Of a DNA stretch of 64,000 bases, positions 1 to 8,729 are shown in pieces. The stretch covers positions 136,259 through 200,258 of the forward strand of contig DKPJ01000001.1 in NCBI GenBank assembly GCA_002480085.1. The letters are read 5' to 3'. Both the position numbers and the translations under genes were made by a program. The notes under the pieces were generated by a model that saw only the letters and a list, made by a program, of their open reading frames with translations, had not been told where the DNA came from and did not search any database. How positions within the stretch are numbered: the first letter of the stretch is position 1; every line of letters begins with the position of its first letter. Source of the stretch: Enterobacteriaceae bacterium UBA7338. GTDB taxonomy: Bacteria; Pseudomonadota; Gammaproteobacteria; Enterobacterales; Enterobacteriaceae.

Positions 1-1805
1 CTGGTCCATGCGGCGTGCGGCAAACTCCTGGGTTTGTTTGTCTATATTTTTAATGGCTTGTTCAATGGCGTCAGCGTCATCACCCTCGGCGGCTACACGC
101 AGACGTGCAGCGGCCTCGTCAATAACCTGACGTTCCGCGGCGCTTAACAGCGCGGCATCGCTGCCGAGCGCGCTTTGCAGACTCTCCAGCACGCGCGCGG
201 CCTCCACTTTCTGCTCCGCCAGCATTCGCGCTTTCACGTCCTCGCCGGCAAAACTCATGGAATCCTGGATCATGGTGGCGATTTCGCCGTCGGTCAGGCC
301 GTAGGAGGGCTTGACCTGAATTGAGGCGGCCACGCCGGTGGATTTCTCCATCGCGGTGACGCTCAGCAGGCCGTCGGCATCCACCTGGAAAGTGACGCGA
401 ATGTGCGCCCCGCCAGCAGGCAGCGCCGGAATGCCGCGCAGGGTAAAGCGCCCCAGCGAGCGGCAGTCGGCGACCAGTTCGCGCTCGCCCTGCATCACAT
501 GGATGGACATGGCGGTCTGGCCGTCTTTAAAGGTGGTGAACTCCTGGGCGCGTGCCACCGGAATGGTAGTGTTGCGCGGGATCACTTTCTCTACCAGCCC
601 GCCCATGGTCTCCAGACCCAGCGACAGCGGGATAACGTCCAGCAGCAGCATTTCGCTGTCCGGCTTGTTGCCGACCAGGATATCGGCCTGAATAGCCGCG
701 CCGATGGCGACGACCTTATCGGGATCGATGGTGGTCAGGGGCTGGCGGCTAAAGAAGTCGCCTACGCGCTCGCGCACCAGCGGCACGCGGGTAGAGCCGC
801 CGACCATCACCACTTCCAGCACCTCGTCAGCCTCGACACCCGCATCTTTCAACGCCCGGCGACAGGAGAGCAGCGTGCGTTTGACCAGGGTAGCAATCAG
901 CTCGTTGAACTCGCCGCGGGTGATGCTGCCCTGCCAGCCCGCGACGTTAACGTCGGCGCTTTCGGCATCGCTGAGGGTAATTTTTGCCGCGATGGCCGCG
1001 TCCAGCAGCTGGCGCTGCAGACGCGGATCCTCACGATCGGTAATGCCAGCCAGCTCGCGAATACGATCCGCCAGCAGGTGATCGAAGTCGTCGCCGCCCA
1101 GCGCGGAGTCGCCGCCGGTGGCTAATACTTCAAATACGCCACGGCTGAGGCGCAGGATAGAGATATCAAAGGTGCCGCCGCCGAGATCGTAGACCGCAAT
1201 CACGCCCTCTTTGCCCGAGTCGAGACCGTAGGCGATCGCCGCCGCCGTCGGCTCGTTGAGCAGGCGCAGCACGTGCAGGCCCGCCAGTCGCGCGGCGTCT
1301 TTGGTGCCCTGACGCTGGGCATCATCAAAGTAGGCCGGAACGGTGATTACCACGCCATCCAGCTCGCCCGCCAGCGCTTCAGTGGCGCGGGCGGCCAGCG
1401 CCTTGAGGATATCGGCGGAGATGCGCACCGGGTTCAGCAGGCCCGCTTCCGTGGCGATCATCGGCAGGCCGTTTTCGCTCGCCTGCAGCTGATACGGCAG
1501 ATGCGGGTAGCGCGCCTGGATGTCGGCCAGCGAGCGGCCCATCATGCGTTTAACCGAGCTGATGGTGTTAGCCGGATCGTTGACCGCATTGCTGCGCGCC
1601 TCAAAGCCCACCCGGTGGCCGTGCTGCTGATAGTGCACCACGGACGGCAGCAGATGACGCCCTTCGCTGTCCGGCAGCGTTTCTGCCTGGCCGCTACGCA
1701 CGGTAGCCACCAGGGAATGCGTTGTACCCAGATCAATGCCCGCCGCCAGACGACGCTGGTGCGGCGCGGCACTCATGCCCGGCTCACTAATTTGTAATAA
1801 GGCCA
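1..1805 (-). CDS. hscA: HscA, Hsp70-type chaperone for Fe-S cluster transfer (3' end outside window)
   Basis: Specialised DnaK-family ATPase that, with HscB, releases [2Fe-2S] clusters from IscU to acceptor proteins in the cytoplasm. About 601 codons are visible, close to the family length of about 616, so roughly 15 C-terminal residues and the stop lie left of the window. The N-terminal nucleotide-binding domain shows GIDLGTTHSLVA, the phosphate-2 motif VYDLGGGTFDISIL and the adenosine motif VMVGGSTRVP. The substrate-binding domain and helical lid follow. The ATG at 1805 has a GGAAG ribosome site about 5 bases upstream and lies 16 bases after hscB. Last visible gene of the isc operon; fdx and iscX would be expected further left. 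Confidence 0.97.
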
Positions 1806-1821
1806 TGTTTGCTTCCGAAAT

Positions 1822-2337
1822 TTAAAAATCGAGCAGCTTTTCTTCGAGTTGTTCTGCTGTGCTGCGTAGTTTATCGAGAAAACGGAGTTTACGCACCGTC
1901 TCTGCGGCGTCGCTCCACGACTCGCCGTCAAGCTGCTCGACCATAGTCTGGTGGCGCGAGGTATACATCGCCGCAACGCGCTTCAGGAATGCTTCCAGCC
2001 GGTCAGTATCGCGGGCCTGCTCAATCTCATCCAGCTCTTCGCGCAGCTCAAGCTGCTCCATCAGAAAGGCGGTGTCGCGGACGGTATGCTGCTCGCTGGC
2101 GAGGTCGAAGCCGTGCAGGGAGAGCAGATACTCGGCGCGCAGCAGCGGGTGGCGCAGCGTCTGCCAGGCCTGGTTGATGGTCGCGGAGTGTTGGACGGCG
2201 GCAAGCTGTTCAGCGGAGGTGCCGCTGGCAAACCGGTCGGGGTGGTATTGACGTTGCAGATCCTGAAAGCGGGTAGCCAGCGCCTGGGTATCCAGATGAT
2301 AGCTGGCGGGCAACCCAAAGAGGGTAAAGTAATCCAT
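1822..2337 (-). CDS. hscB: HscB, J-domain co-chaperone
   Basis: J-protein that delivers IscU to HscA and stimulates its ATPase. The 171 residues equal the E. coli length. The N-terminal J domain carries the diagnostic HPD at residues 32-34, within QRQYHPDRF, and the C-terminal helical part forms the IscU-binding domain. It lies between iscA (73-base gap containing a hairpin) and hscA (16-base gap), consistent with co-transcription. Confidence 0.97.
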   Translation of the reverse strand: MDYFTLFGLPASYHLDTQALATRFQDLQRQYHPDRFASGTSAEQLAAVQHSATINQAWQTLRHPLLRAEYLLSLHGFDLASEQHTVRDTAFLMEQLELREELDEIEQARDTDRLEAFLKRVAAMYTSRHQTMVEQLDGESWSDAAETVRKLRFLDKLRSTAEQLEEKLLDF

Positions 2338-2367
2338 AACAGTCTCGGGGTTAGGCGGGTTAAAGCA

Positions 2368-2392
2368 AACCCCACCGCAGAGCAGTGGGGTT
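2368..2392 (-). terminator. Intra-operon hairpin between iscA and hscB
   Basis: Perfect 8-bp inverted repeat AACCCCAC / GTGGGGTT with a 9-base loop in the 73-base iscA-hscB gap. There is no clear U-run on the minus strand, so it more likely acts as an attenuator or mRNA-stability element than as a full terminator. It could help set lower hscBA expression relative to iscSUA. Confidence 0.5.
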
Positions 2393-2409
2393 GAGTCGTT
2401 CAGGCGCGG

Positions 2410-2733
2410 TTAAACGTGGAAGCTTTCGCCGCAGCCGCACTCATCTTTAACGTTCGGGTTGGTAAACTTAAACCCTTCGTTGAGGCCCTCTTTTACGAAG
2501 TCCAGCTGAGTGCCGTTCAGGAACTGCAGGCTTTTGCCATCGACCACGACCTTAACGCCTTTGTCTTCAAAGACGGTATCTTCTGCCGCAGGCGCGTCAA
2601 CAAACTCCAGCACGTAGGCCATACCCGAACAGCCGGAGGTTCTCACCCCCAGGCGCAGGCCAAACCCTTTACCCCGGTTGGCCAGGAAGCTATTTACTCG
2701 CGCGGCAGCACTGTCGCTAAGGGTAATCGACAT
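2410..2733 (-). CDS. iscA: IscA, A-type Fe-S carrier
   Basis: Small cytoplasmic iron/cluster carrier that helps mature [4Fe-4S] proteins. The 107 residues match the family. The three cluster-binding cysteines are present at positions 35 (RTSGCSG), 99 and 101 (ECGCGESF). It lies 15 bases downstream of iscU in the isc operon. Confidence 0.97.
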   Translation of the reverse strand: MSITLSDSAAARVNSFLANRGKGFGLRLGVRTSGCSGMAYVLEFVDAPAAEDTVFEDKGVKVVVDGKSLQFLNGTQLDFVKEGLNEGFKFTNPNVKDECGCGESFHV

Positions 2734-2748
2734 ACAAACCTCTGCTCG

Positions 2749-3135
2749 TTATTTCACGTCACGCTTGCTTTTGTAGTCCGCAATCGCAGCTTTGATTGCA
2801 TCTTCCGCCAGGATAGAGCAGTGGATCTTAACCGGCGGCAGCTCCAGCTCATCGGCGATGTCGGTGTTTTTAATCGCCTGGGCTTCGTCCAGGGATTTGC
2901 CTTTCACCCACTCGGTGACGAGGGAGCTGGAGGCGATCGCCGAGCCGCAGCCGTAGGTTTTAAAACGCGCGTCTTCGATGATGCCGTCGTTGTTCACTTT
3001 GATCTGCAGCTTCATGACGTCGCCACAGGCCGGTGCACCCACCATGCCGCTGCCAACGCTCGCGTCGCTGTTGTCAAAGGAGCCAACGTTGCGCGGATTT
3101 TCGTAGTGATCGATTACTTTTTCGCTATAAGCCAT
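2749..3135 (-). CDS. iscU: IscU, Fe-S cluster assembly scaffold
   Basis: Scaffold on which IscS-derived sulfur and iron build [2Fe-2S] clusters. The 128 residues hold the three cluster cysteines C37, C63 and C106, the cluster-destabilising D39 (APACGDV) and the LPPVK motif at about 99-103 that HscA recognises. It follows iscS after 27 bases. Confidence 0.98.
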   Translation of the reverse strand: MAYSEKVIDHYENPRNVGSFDNSDASVGSGMVGAPACGDVMKLQIKVNNDGIIEDARFKTYGCGSAIASSSLVTEWVKGKSLDEAQAIKNTDIADELELPPVKIHCSILAEDAIKAAIADYKSKRDVK

Positions 3136-3162
3136 TTTAAATTCTCCTGATGCCGCTACCGA

Positions 3163-4377
3163 TTAATGATGAGACCATTCAATGCTGTTCAGATCCACGC
3201 CCTGTTTGAACATCTCCCACAGCGGAGAGAGGTCGCGCAGACGGCCAATGGAGTTGCGAACCAGATTGATGGTGTAGTCAATCTCTTCTTCGGTAGTGAA
3301 ACGACCTAAAGAGAAACGAATAGAGCTATGTGCCAACTCGTCGGTCATGCCCAGCGCGCGCAGCACGTAGGATGGCTCGAGGCTTGCAGAGGTACAGGCG
3401 GAACCGGAAGAGACCGCGAGATCCTTCAGCGCCATGATCAGCGACTCGCCTTCAACGTAGTTGAAGCTGACGTTAAGGATGTTTGGTGCGCCCTGCTCAA
3501 GATCGCCGTTCAGATACACTTCTTCCATATCTTTTACGCCATCCCACAGACGGTTACGCAGCGTGCGCAGGCGCGCCATCTCGGTTTCCATCTCTTCTTT
3601 GGCGATGCGGTAGGCTTCGCCCATGCCGACGATCTGGTGTACAGGCAGGGTACCGGAACGCATGCCGCGCTCGTGACCGCCACCGTGCATCTGCGCTTCG
3701 ATGCGGATACGCGGCTTACGACGCACGTACAGCGCGCCAATCCCTTTCGGACCGTAGATTTTGTGGCCGGAGAAGGACATCAGATCCACTTTCAGCTGGC
3801 TCAGGTCGATAGGCAGTTTGCCCACGCTCTGGGTCGCATCAACATGGTAGATGATGCCGCGCGCACGGCAGAGTTCGCCGATGGTCGCGATATCCTGCAC
3901 GACGCCGATTTCGTTGTTCACGTGCATGATAGAGACCAGAATGGTGTCGTCGCGCATGGCGGCTTCCAGCTCTTTCAGGTCAATAATGCCGTTGCTCTGC
4001 GGCGCCAGGTAGGTTACTTCAAACCCTTCACGCTCCAGCTGACGGCAGGTGTCCAGCACGGCTTTGTGTTCGGTTTTGCTGGTGATGATGTGCTTGCCCT
4101 TTTTCTGGTAGAAATTGGCAGCACCCTTGATCGCCAGGTTATCGGATTCGGTTGCACCGGAGGTGAAAACAATTTCACGCGGGTCAGCGCCAACCAGCTC
4201 GGCAATCTGATTACGGGCGATATCTACCGCCTCTTCAGCATGCCAGCCAAAACGGTGTGAACGGGAAGCTGGGTTACCAAAGTTTCCGTCCAGGGTCAGA
4301 CACTGCATCATCTTCTCGGCAACACGCGGATCCACCGGCGTAGTTGCGGAGTAGTCGAGATAGATCGGTAATTTCAT
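3163..4377 (-). CDS. iscS: IscS, cysteine desulfurase
   Basis: PLP enzyme converting cysteine to alanine and enzyme-bound persulfide; it supplies sulfur to IscU, tRNA thiolation and cofactor pathways. The reading frame stays open 33 codons further upstream, but the ATG at 4377 gives MKLPIYLDYSATTP and the standard 404 residues, with GGAG at a good distance. The PLP lysine lies in SFSGHKIYGPKG and the catalytic cysteine loop is SGSACTSASLEPSY. The 121-base gap to iscR can form secondary structure; in E. coli RyhB acts near the iscS start. Confidence 0.98.
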   Translation of the reverse strand: MKLPIYLDYSATTPVDPRVAEKMMQCLTLDGNFGNPASRSHRFGWHAEEAVDIARNQIAELVGADPREIVFTSGATESDNLAIKGAANFYQKKGKHIITSKTEHKAVLDTCRQLEREGFEVTYLAPQSNGIIDLKELEAAMRDDTILVSIMHVNNEIGVVQDIATIGELCRARGIIYHVDATQSVGKLPIDLSQLKVDLMSFSGHKIYGPKGIGALYVRRKPRIRIEAQMHGGGHERGMRSGTLPVHQIVGMGEAYRIAKEEMETEMARLRTLRNRLWDGVKDMEEVYLNGDLEQGAPNILNVSFNYVEGESLIMALKDLAVSSGSACTSASLEPSYVLRALGMTDELAHSSIRFSLGRFTTEEEIDYTINLVRNSIGRLRDLSPLWEMFKQGVDLNSIEWSHH

Positions 4378-4498
4378 TGCTCTATAAACTCCGTACATCG
4401 CTTCAATGCAAGGAACCAGGCAGTCGGCTGGATGTACGGCCAACGTGGCGGAACGTAGCGCTCCGGCCTGGTTCATAAATCTTTTATGGTTTTATTAC

Positions 4499-4990
4499 TT
4501 ACGCGCGCAGTTTGACGTCGATAGCATCCTGCGCGCGGGTCGTGCGCTGTGTTTCCTGGCTGTGCTGGCGATCGGATACGTCCATCACTTCCTGGTTATT
4601 AACCAGTTCACCAAGGGTGATATTGTTCAGGAAGCCGGTCAGGCGATCGCTCAGATCGCGCCACAGCGCATGGGTCAGGCACTTATCGCCGCCCTGGCAG
4701 CCGCCTTTACCCTGACAGCGGGTCGCGTCTACCGATTCATCAACGGCGCTGATTACTTCGCCAACGGCGATGCTGTTGGCATCTTTACCTAACAGATAAC
4801 CGCCGCCCGGACCGCGTACGCTGGCCACCAGGCCATTTTTACGCAGGCGGGAGAAGAGCTGCTCCAGATAGGAGAGGGAGATACCCTGACGCTCGGAGAT
4901 ATCAGCCAGCGGAACCGGGCCTGATTCAGAGTTGAGCGCAACGTCCAGCATTGCAGTAACGGCATAACGCCCTTTCGATGTCAGTCTCAT
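4499..4990 (-). CDS. iscR: IscR, Rrf2-family Fe-S-sensing regulator
   Basis: [2Fe-2S] transcription factor that represses the isc operon when cluster supply is sufficient and, as apoprotein, activates other genes. The 163 residues show an N-terminal winged helix (MRLTSKGRYAVTAMLDVAL) and the cluster ligands C92, C98 and C104 in CQGKGGCQGGDKC with the nearby histidine in LTHALW. First gene of iscRSUA-hscBA. Two type 1 IscR sites precede it. Confidence 0.98.
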   Translation of the reverse strand: MRLTSKGRYAVTAMLDVALNSESGPVPLADISERQGISLSYLEQLFSRLRKNGLVASVRGPGGGYLLGKDANSIAVGEVISAVDESVDATRCQGKGGCQGGDKCLTHALWRDLSDRLTGFLNNITLGELVNNQEVMDVSDRQHSQETQRTTRAQDAIDVKLRA

Positions 4991-5097
4991 GTCTTACTTA
5001 ACCTCAAACTCGCCCCTGCCCGGGGTTGTCGTTATATATAGATAGTTATAAAAACAGTGATATAAATGGTCTGTTACATAGCAGGCGCAAGTGTGAC

Positions 5098-5147
5098 ATT
5101 CCCGACTAAAATGGTCAACTATTTACTTGACTGTTTTAGTCAGGTAT
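5098..5147 (-). promoter_or_regulatory. Two abutting type 1 IscR binding sites in the iscR promoter
   Basis: On the minus strand, 5147-5123 begins ATACCTGACTAAAACAGTCA and 5122-5098 begins ATAGTTGACCATTTTAGTCG. Both fit the type 1 IscR consensus (ATA-S-YYGACTR-W-rich-YAGTC). The 25-bp sites touch with no gap, as in E. coli PiscR, supporting feedback repression by holo-IscR. The promoter core must overlap or directly follow them. Confidence 0.85.
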
Positions 5148-5173
5148 TTGACTATTAATGCCGTTTCCTTCAC

Positions 5174-5240
5174 GCCGGGTGGCGCTGCGCTTACCCGGCC
5201 TACAAAACCGTAGGCCCGCGCCAACGAAGCGCCGCCGGGC
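5174..5240. repeat. REP/BIME element between iscR and trmJ
   Basis: Two REP units in inverted orientation: GCCGGGTGGCGCTGCGCTTA with CCCGGCCTAC, then GTAGGCCCGCGCC with GAAGCGCCGCCGGGC. This is a typical enterobacterial repetitive palindrome and may stabilise or end the trmJ transcript. Confidence 0.85.
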
Positions 5241-5249
5241 AAATAGACG

Positions 5250-5981
5250 CTACTGCTCTTTATTCTTCTGCTCAATCGACGCCAGAATCCCGCGCAGGAT
5301 GTTCAGCTCCTGGCTCTCCGGACGCGCGCGGGTAAAGAGACGGCGCAGCTTATTCATCACCTGGCCCGGATGATCGGGGCGGATAAAGCCGGTTGCCAGC
5401 AGGGTCTGCTCAAGGTGACCGTAGAAGCGCTCCAGGTCGTCCACCAGCGGGTAGGCTGTCTCTTCCTCTGCTGGCTCAGCGCCCTCTTCCTGCGCTGCCA
5501 GCCAGGCCATGCGCACTTCATAGGCGATAACCTGTACCGCCATCGCCAGATTCAGCGAGCTGTACTCCGGGTTCGCGGCAATGGCGACATGGTAGTGACA
5601 CTTCTGCAACTCTTCGTTGGTCAGGCCCACGCGCTCGCGACCAAAGACCAGCGCCACCGGAGCGTGCTGCCCTTCGCTAACGCTCTTCAGCCCGCATTCG
5701 CGCGGATCGAGCATCGGCCACGGCAGCGTACGGGAGCGGGCGCTGGTGCCGACCACCAGGCTACAGCCCGCCAGCGCGTCGTCGAGGGTATCGACAATCT
5801 GCGCGTTACCGATGACGTCACTGGCCCCGGCGGCCAGGGCGATCGCCTGAGAGTCCGGCTTCACCAGCGGATTGACCAGCCAAAGATTCGTTAAGCCCAT
5901 GGTCTTCATGGCGCGGGCAACGGAGCCCATGTTGCCGGTGTGAGAGGTTTCAACCAGCACGATTCGTATATTTTGCAGCAT
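5250..5981 (-). CDS. trmJ: TrmJ, tRNA (Cm32/Um32) 2'-O-methyltransferase
   Basis: SPOUT-class SAM-dependent enzyme that methylates the 2'-O of residue 32 in tRNA anticodon loops. The 243 residues carry SPOUT motifs: N-terminal VLVETSHTGNMGSVARAMKTMG, central ALVFGRERVGLTNEEL, and C-terminal SLNLAMAVQVIAYEV forming the SAM-binding knot. A C-terminal extension follows, as in E. coli TrmJ. Transcribed away from suhB across a 122-base shared promoter region. Confidence 0.96.
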   Translation of the reverse strand: MLQNIRIVLVETSHTGNMGSVARAMKTMGLTNLWLVNPLVKPDSQAIALAAGASDVIGNAQIVDTLDDALAGCSLVVGTSARSRTLPWPMLDPRECGLKSVSEGQHAPVALVFGRERVGLTNEELQKCHYHVAIAANPEYSSLNLAMAVQVIAYEVRMAWLAAQEEGAEPAEEETAYPLVDDLERFYGHLEQTLLATGFIRPDHPGQVMNKLRRLFTRARPESQELNILRGILASIEQKNKEQ

Positions 5982-6103
5982 AGTTTTTCAGCGTCTTAAG
6001 AATATTTGCGCATATTAGCATAAAGCAAAGACATAGTCCGAACTCGCTGCTATACTCTGCGCCGTTTTCACCCCCGTTCTTTAACATCCAGTGAGAGAGA
6101 CCG

Positions 6104-6907
6104 ATGCATCCGATGCTGACCATCGCCGTGCGCGCAGCGCGCAAGGCGGGTAATGTAATTGCCAAACACTACGAAACGCCAGATTCTGTTGAAACCAACC
6201 AGAAAGGCAGCAATGATTTCGTAACCAACGTTGATAAAGCCGCCGAGGCCGTGATTATCGACACTATCCGCAAATCTTACCCGCAACACACCATTATCAC
6301 CGAAGAGTCCGGTGAACATGCAGGCGCAGATCAGGATGTACAATGGGTTATCGATCCACTGGATGGCACCACCAACTTTATTAAACGCCTGCCACACTTC
6401 TCGGTCTCTATCGCCGTGCGCATTAAAGGCCGCACCGAAGTTGCCGTGGTTTACGATCCAATGCGTAACGAACTCTTCACCGCGACTCGCGGCCAGGGCG
6501 CACAGCTCAACGGCTACCGCCTGCGCGGCAGCATCGCTCGCGATCTGGATGGCACCATTCTGGCGACCGGTTTCCCGTTCAAGGCGAAACAGCACGCTAA
6601 AGCCTACGTCAACATCGTGGGTAAACTCTTCACCGAGTGCGCTGACTTCCGCCGCACCGGCTCTGCCGCGCTGGATCTGGCCTACGTTGCCGCTGGCCGC
6701 GTGGACGGTTTCTTTGAGATCGGCCTGAAGCCGTGGGATTTCGCCGCAGGCGAGCTGCTGGTACGTGAAGCGGGTGGCCTGGTGTGTGACTTCACCGGTA
6801 ACCACAACTACATGATGAGCGGTAACGTGGTCGCCGGTAACCCGCGCGTGGTGCGCGCCATGCTGGCGAACATGCGTGACGAGCTGAGCGAAGCGCTGAA
6901 GCGCTAA
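6104..6907 (+). CDS. suhB: SuhB, inositol-1-monophosphatase and Nus antitermination factor
   Basis: Mg-dependent inositol monophosphatase fold. In enterics SuhB also joins the NusA/boxA complex needed for rRNA antitermination. The 267 residues contain the metal-binding motifs WVIDPLDGTTNF (about 80-91) and WDFAAGELLVREAGG (about 210-225), plus the EESGE glutamate. GAGAGA precedes the ATG. Single-gene unit followed by a REP element. Confidence 0.97.
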   Translation: MHPMLTIAVRAARKAGNVIAKHYETPDSVETNQKGSNDFVTNVDKAAEAVIIDTIRKSYPQHTIITEESGEHAGADQDVQWVIDPLDGTTNFIKRLPHFSVSIAVRIKGRTEVAVVYDPMRNELFTATRGQGAQLNGYRLRGSIARDLDGTILATGFPFKAKQHAKAYVNIVGKLFTECADFRRTGSAALDLAYVAAGRVDGFFEIGLKPWDFAAGELLVREAGGLVCDFTGNHNYMMSGNVVAGNPRVVRAMLANMRDELSEALKR

Positions 6908-6918
6908 GCATCGCTAAC

Positions 6919-6990
6919 GCCGGATGGCGGTTTCACCTTATCCGGCCTACATCGTACCCGTAGGCCGGATAAGCGTAGCGCCATCCGGCG
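6919..6990. repeat. REP/BIME element downstream of suhB
   Basis: Inverted pair of REP units, GCCGGATGGCGG...ATCCGGCCTAC and GTAGGCCGGATAAGCGTAGC...CATCCGGCG, in the gap between convergent suhB and the zevB-like gene. It can fold into a long stem on either strand. Confidence 0.9.
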
Positions 6991-6992
6991 AT

Positions 6993-7964
6993 TCAAAACG
7001 GCCTCAATCCTCTACCGACCGGCACCGCACTTAGCCACATCACCACCGCCGACGTTATCAGAATCACACCTCCGGCCAGGGCCAGCGTTAACCAGCCCAC
7101 CTGCTGCCACAGCACCGGCGTTTTATTGCCGCTCAGCCTGACCGCCAGCTGCCGAAAGCTATGCACCAGCAATGCCAGGGTCGAGATGGTTAGCGAGGTG
7201 CCTGCTGCCATCGCCATCGCCGACGCCACTCCCCAGCTAAATACGCCGATCACCTTACTGAACAGCAGAACCATGATCGCTCCCGAACAGGGCCGCATCC
7301 CCATCGACAGAATAATCATCAGCCGGGCGCGCCAGTCGTCACCCCGCGTTAATTGCTCCGGCGTAGGCAGATGCTGGTGGCCGCAGCCGCAGTGGGCATC
7401 ATGCACATGGTGAGGCGTAAAGGATCTAAACTGCGGCCTGCGCAGGAGAAGACGCAGCTTTTTTAGCGCTCGCCAGCAGAGCAGCAGCCCCAGCACGCCA
7501 ACCAGCGCGTAGCTCCCCTTCTCCAGCCAGTAGCTGCTGAGATGCAGCCGACGGGCGGGCAGCTGGAGCAGCGTCAGCACGACCACGACCAGCGCGATGG
7601 CTACCAGCCCCTGGAGCAGCGACGAGGCCAGGGTCAGGCCAATACTCGATTTCAGCTTTGACGGGTGGGTGGCGAGCCAGGTGGTTATCACCACTTTACC
7701 GTGGCCCGGCCCGAGAGCGTGCAGCACCCCATAGAGAAAGCTAAACAGCAGCAGCGCCCCACCCGCCCGGGTCGGATCCGCCGCTACGCCTTTCAACAGG
7801 GCGCTCATCTGCTGGTTAACCTCCCGCTGCCAGCCCGCGCTCTCCAGCATGATCCGCGGCCAGGCGTGCCACAGCTGTATCCCACCCGCTACCGCACAAA
7901 GCAGCAGCAGGGCCAGCGGCCAGAGCGAACGCCAGCGGGGCACACTTCTTACTGAACTCAACAT
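6993..7964 (-). CDS. NicO-family metal permease, ZevB-like
   Basis: Inner-membrane protein of the NicO/RcnA superfamily of Ni, Co and Zn transporters, 323 residues from the ATG at 7964. That start overlaps the stop of the upstream gene (TGATG), so I prefer it to an ATG 12 bases further upstream. Several hydrophobic helices are visible, with the family motifs LHALGPGHGK (about 83-92) and GMRPCSGA. A cytosolic loop rich in His and Cys (HHVHDAHCGCGHQH) probably binds metal. The partner is a DUF1007 protein, the pairing called ZevAB in Haemophilus influenzae and linked to zinc uptake. Metal and direction of transport are inferred. Confidence 0.8.
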   Translation of the reverse strand: MLSSVRSVPRWRSLWPLALLLLCAVAGGIQLWHAWPRIMLESAGWQREVNQQMSALLKGVAADPTRAGGALLLFSFLYGVLHALGPGHGKVVITTWLATHPSKLKSSIGLTLASSLLQGLVAIALVVVVLTLLQLPARRLHLSSYWLEKGSYALVGVLGLLLCWRALKKLRLLLRRPQFRSFTPHHVHDAHCGCGHQHLPTPEQLTRGDDWRARLMIILSMGMRPCSGAIMVLLFSKVIGVFSWGVASAMAMAAGTSLTISTLALLVHSFRQLAVRLSGNKTPVLWQQVGWLTLALAGGVILITSAVVMWLSAVPVGRGLRPF

Positions 7965-8605
7965 CACTCTTTGCACTCCAGGGTCACGGTCTGGGCAAAC
8001 TGCTTGCCAAGCTTCATATCCTCCGGCGGAGCGTCCTCTTTATCCAGCGACTGCGCGAAGGCCAAGGTCTCGTCTCCCGGCGTCGGCGTATGTACGGCTG
8101 TTTGACAGGTTTTTTGCAGGTCAGGAGATAGCGTTACGTCACCCTTATCCTGATAAGTCATATCGACATAGTAGGTGGGGTCAAAGGTGGAGAAGGTATA
8201 GCGCTGCCCGGCCAGCGGCTGCGGCGTGGCCAGCGGCAGGGTAAAGGTCAGCACCGCCTGGTGATCGACTCGCGACATACCGTAGTGGCTGGGCCGGTTG
8301 AGAAACTTTACCCGCTTCCCGTTATGCCAGACCTCGGTGAAGTAGTGCTGCCCCAGCACGTTGGCCATCACCTCCGCCGCCAGCTTTTTCCACACCGGCG
8401 ACTCTGGCTTTGCATCACCGGCGTCATACAGCAGATCGGCTGAGGTGATCTCATCCATCGTCCAGCGCATGTTAAGCGCCACCAGCTGACCGCCTTCCAC
8501 CACCGGCTCGGTTTGCAGACGAATAAAGCTGTGGGGGTGGGCCAGCGCCGGGAGCGATAAAAACGCGAAAACCAGCGCGCCAGCGTACTGTTTGACTGTT
8601 TGCAT
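7964..8605 (-). CDS. DUF1007 periplasmic protein, ZevA-like
   Basis: 213-residue secreted protein: signal peptide at about 1-22 (MQTVKQYAGALVFAFLSLPALA), followed at once by HPHSFI, a probable amino-terminal metal site. This is the DUF1007 family, usually encoded beside a NicO permease and presumed to hand metal to it. Transcribed first in a two-gene operon with the downstream permease start overlapping its stop. No regulator is adjacent. Confidence 0.78.
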   Translation of the reverse strand: MQTVKQYAGALVFAFLSLPALAHPHSFIRLQTEPVVEGGQLVALNMRWTMDEITSADLLYDAGDAKPESPVWKKLAAEVMANVLGQHYFTEVWHNGKRVKFLNRPSHYGMSRVDHQAVLTFTLPLATPQPLAGQRYTFSTFDPTYYVDMTYQDKGDVTLSPDLQKTCQTAVHTPTPGDETLAFAQSLDKEDAPPEDMKLGKQFAQTVTLECKE

Positions 8606-8729
8606 GTGTTCCTTACGAGAAAAATTCTGTGACGCCCCCCGGCATTCCTGAGGGAAAGCCCGCCAGGGGGGCTTCCGCCGCCGTATCCTTTAGCTATTCT
8701 TATCGAAACCCCTAACTGGAATCCAGCAG

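Noticed and set aside
5158..5373. 71-codon ORF starting at 5158
   Set aside because: It consists mainly of the REP element and antisense of trmJ.
6993..7964. RcnA nickel/cobalt exporter
   Set aside because: Same superfamily, but the overlap with a DUF1007 gene and absence of rcnR point to the ZevB-type branch.
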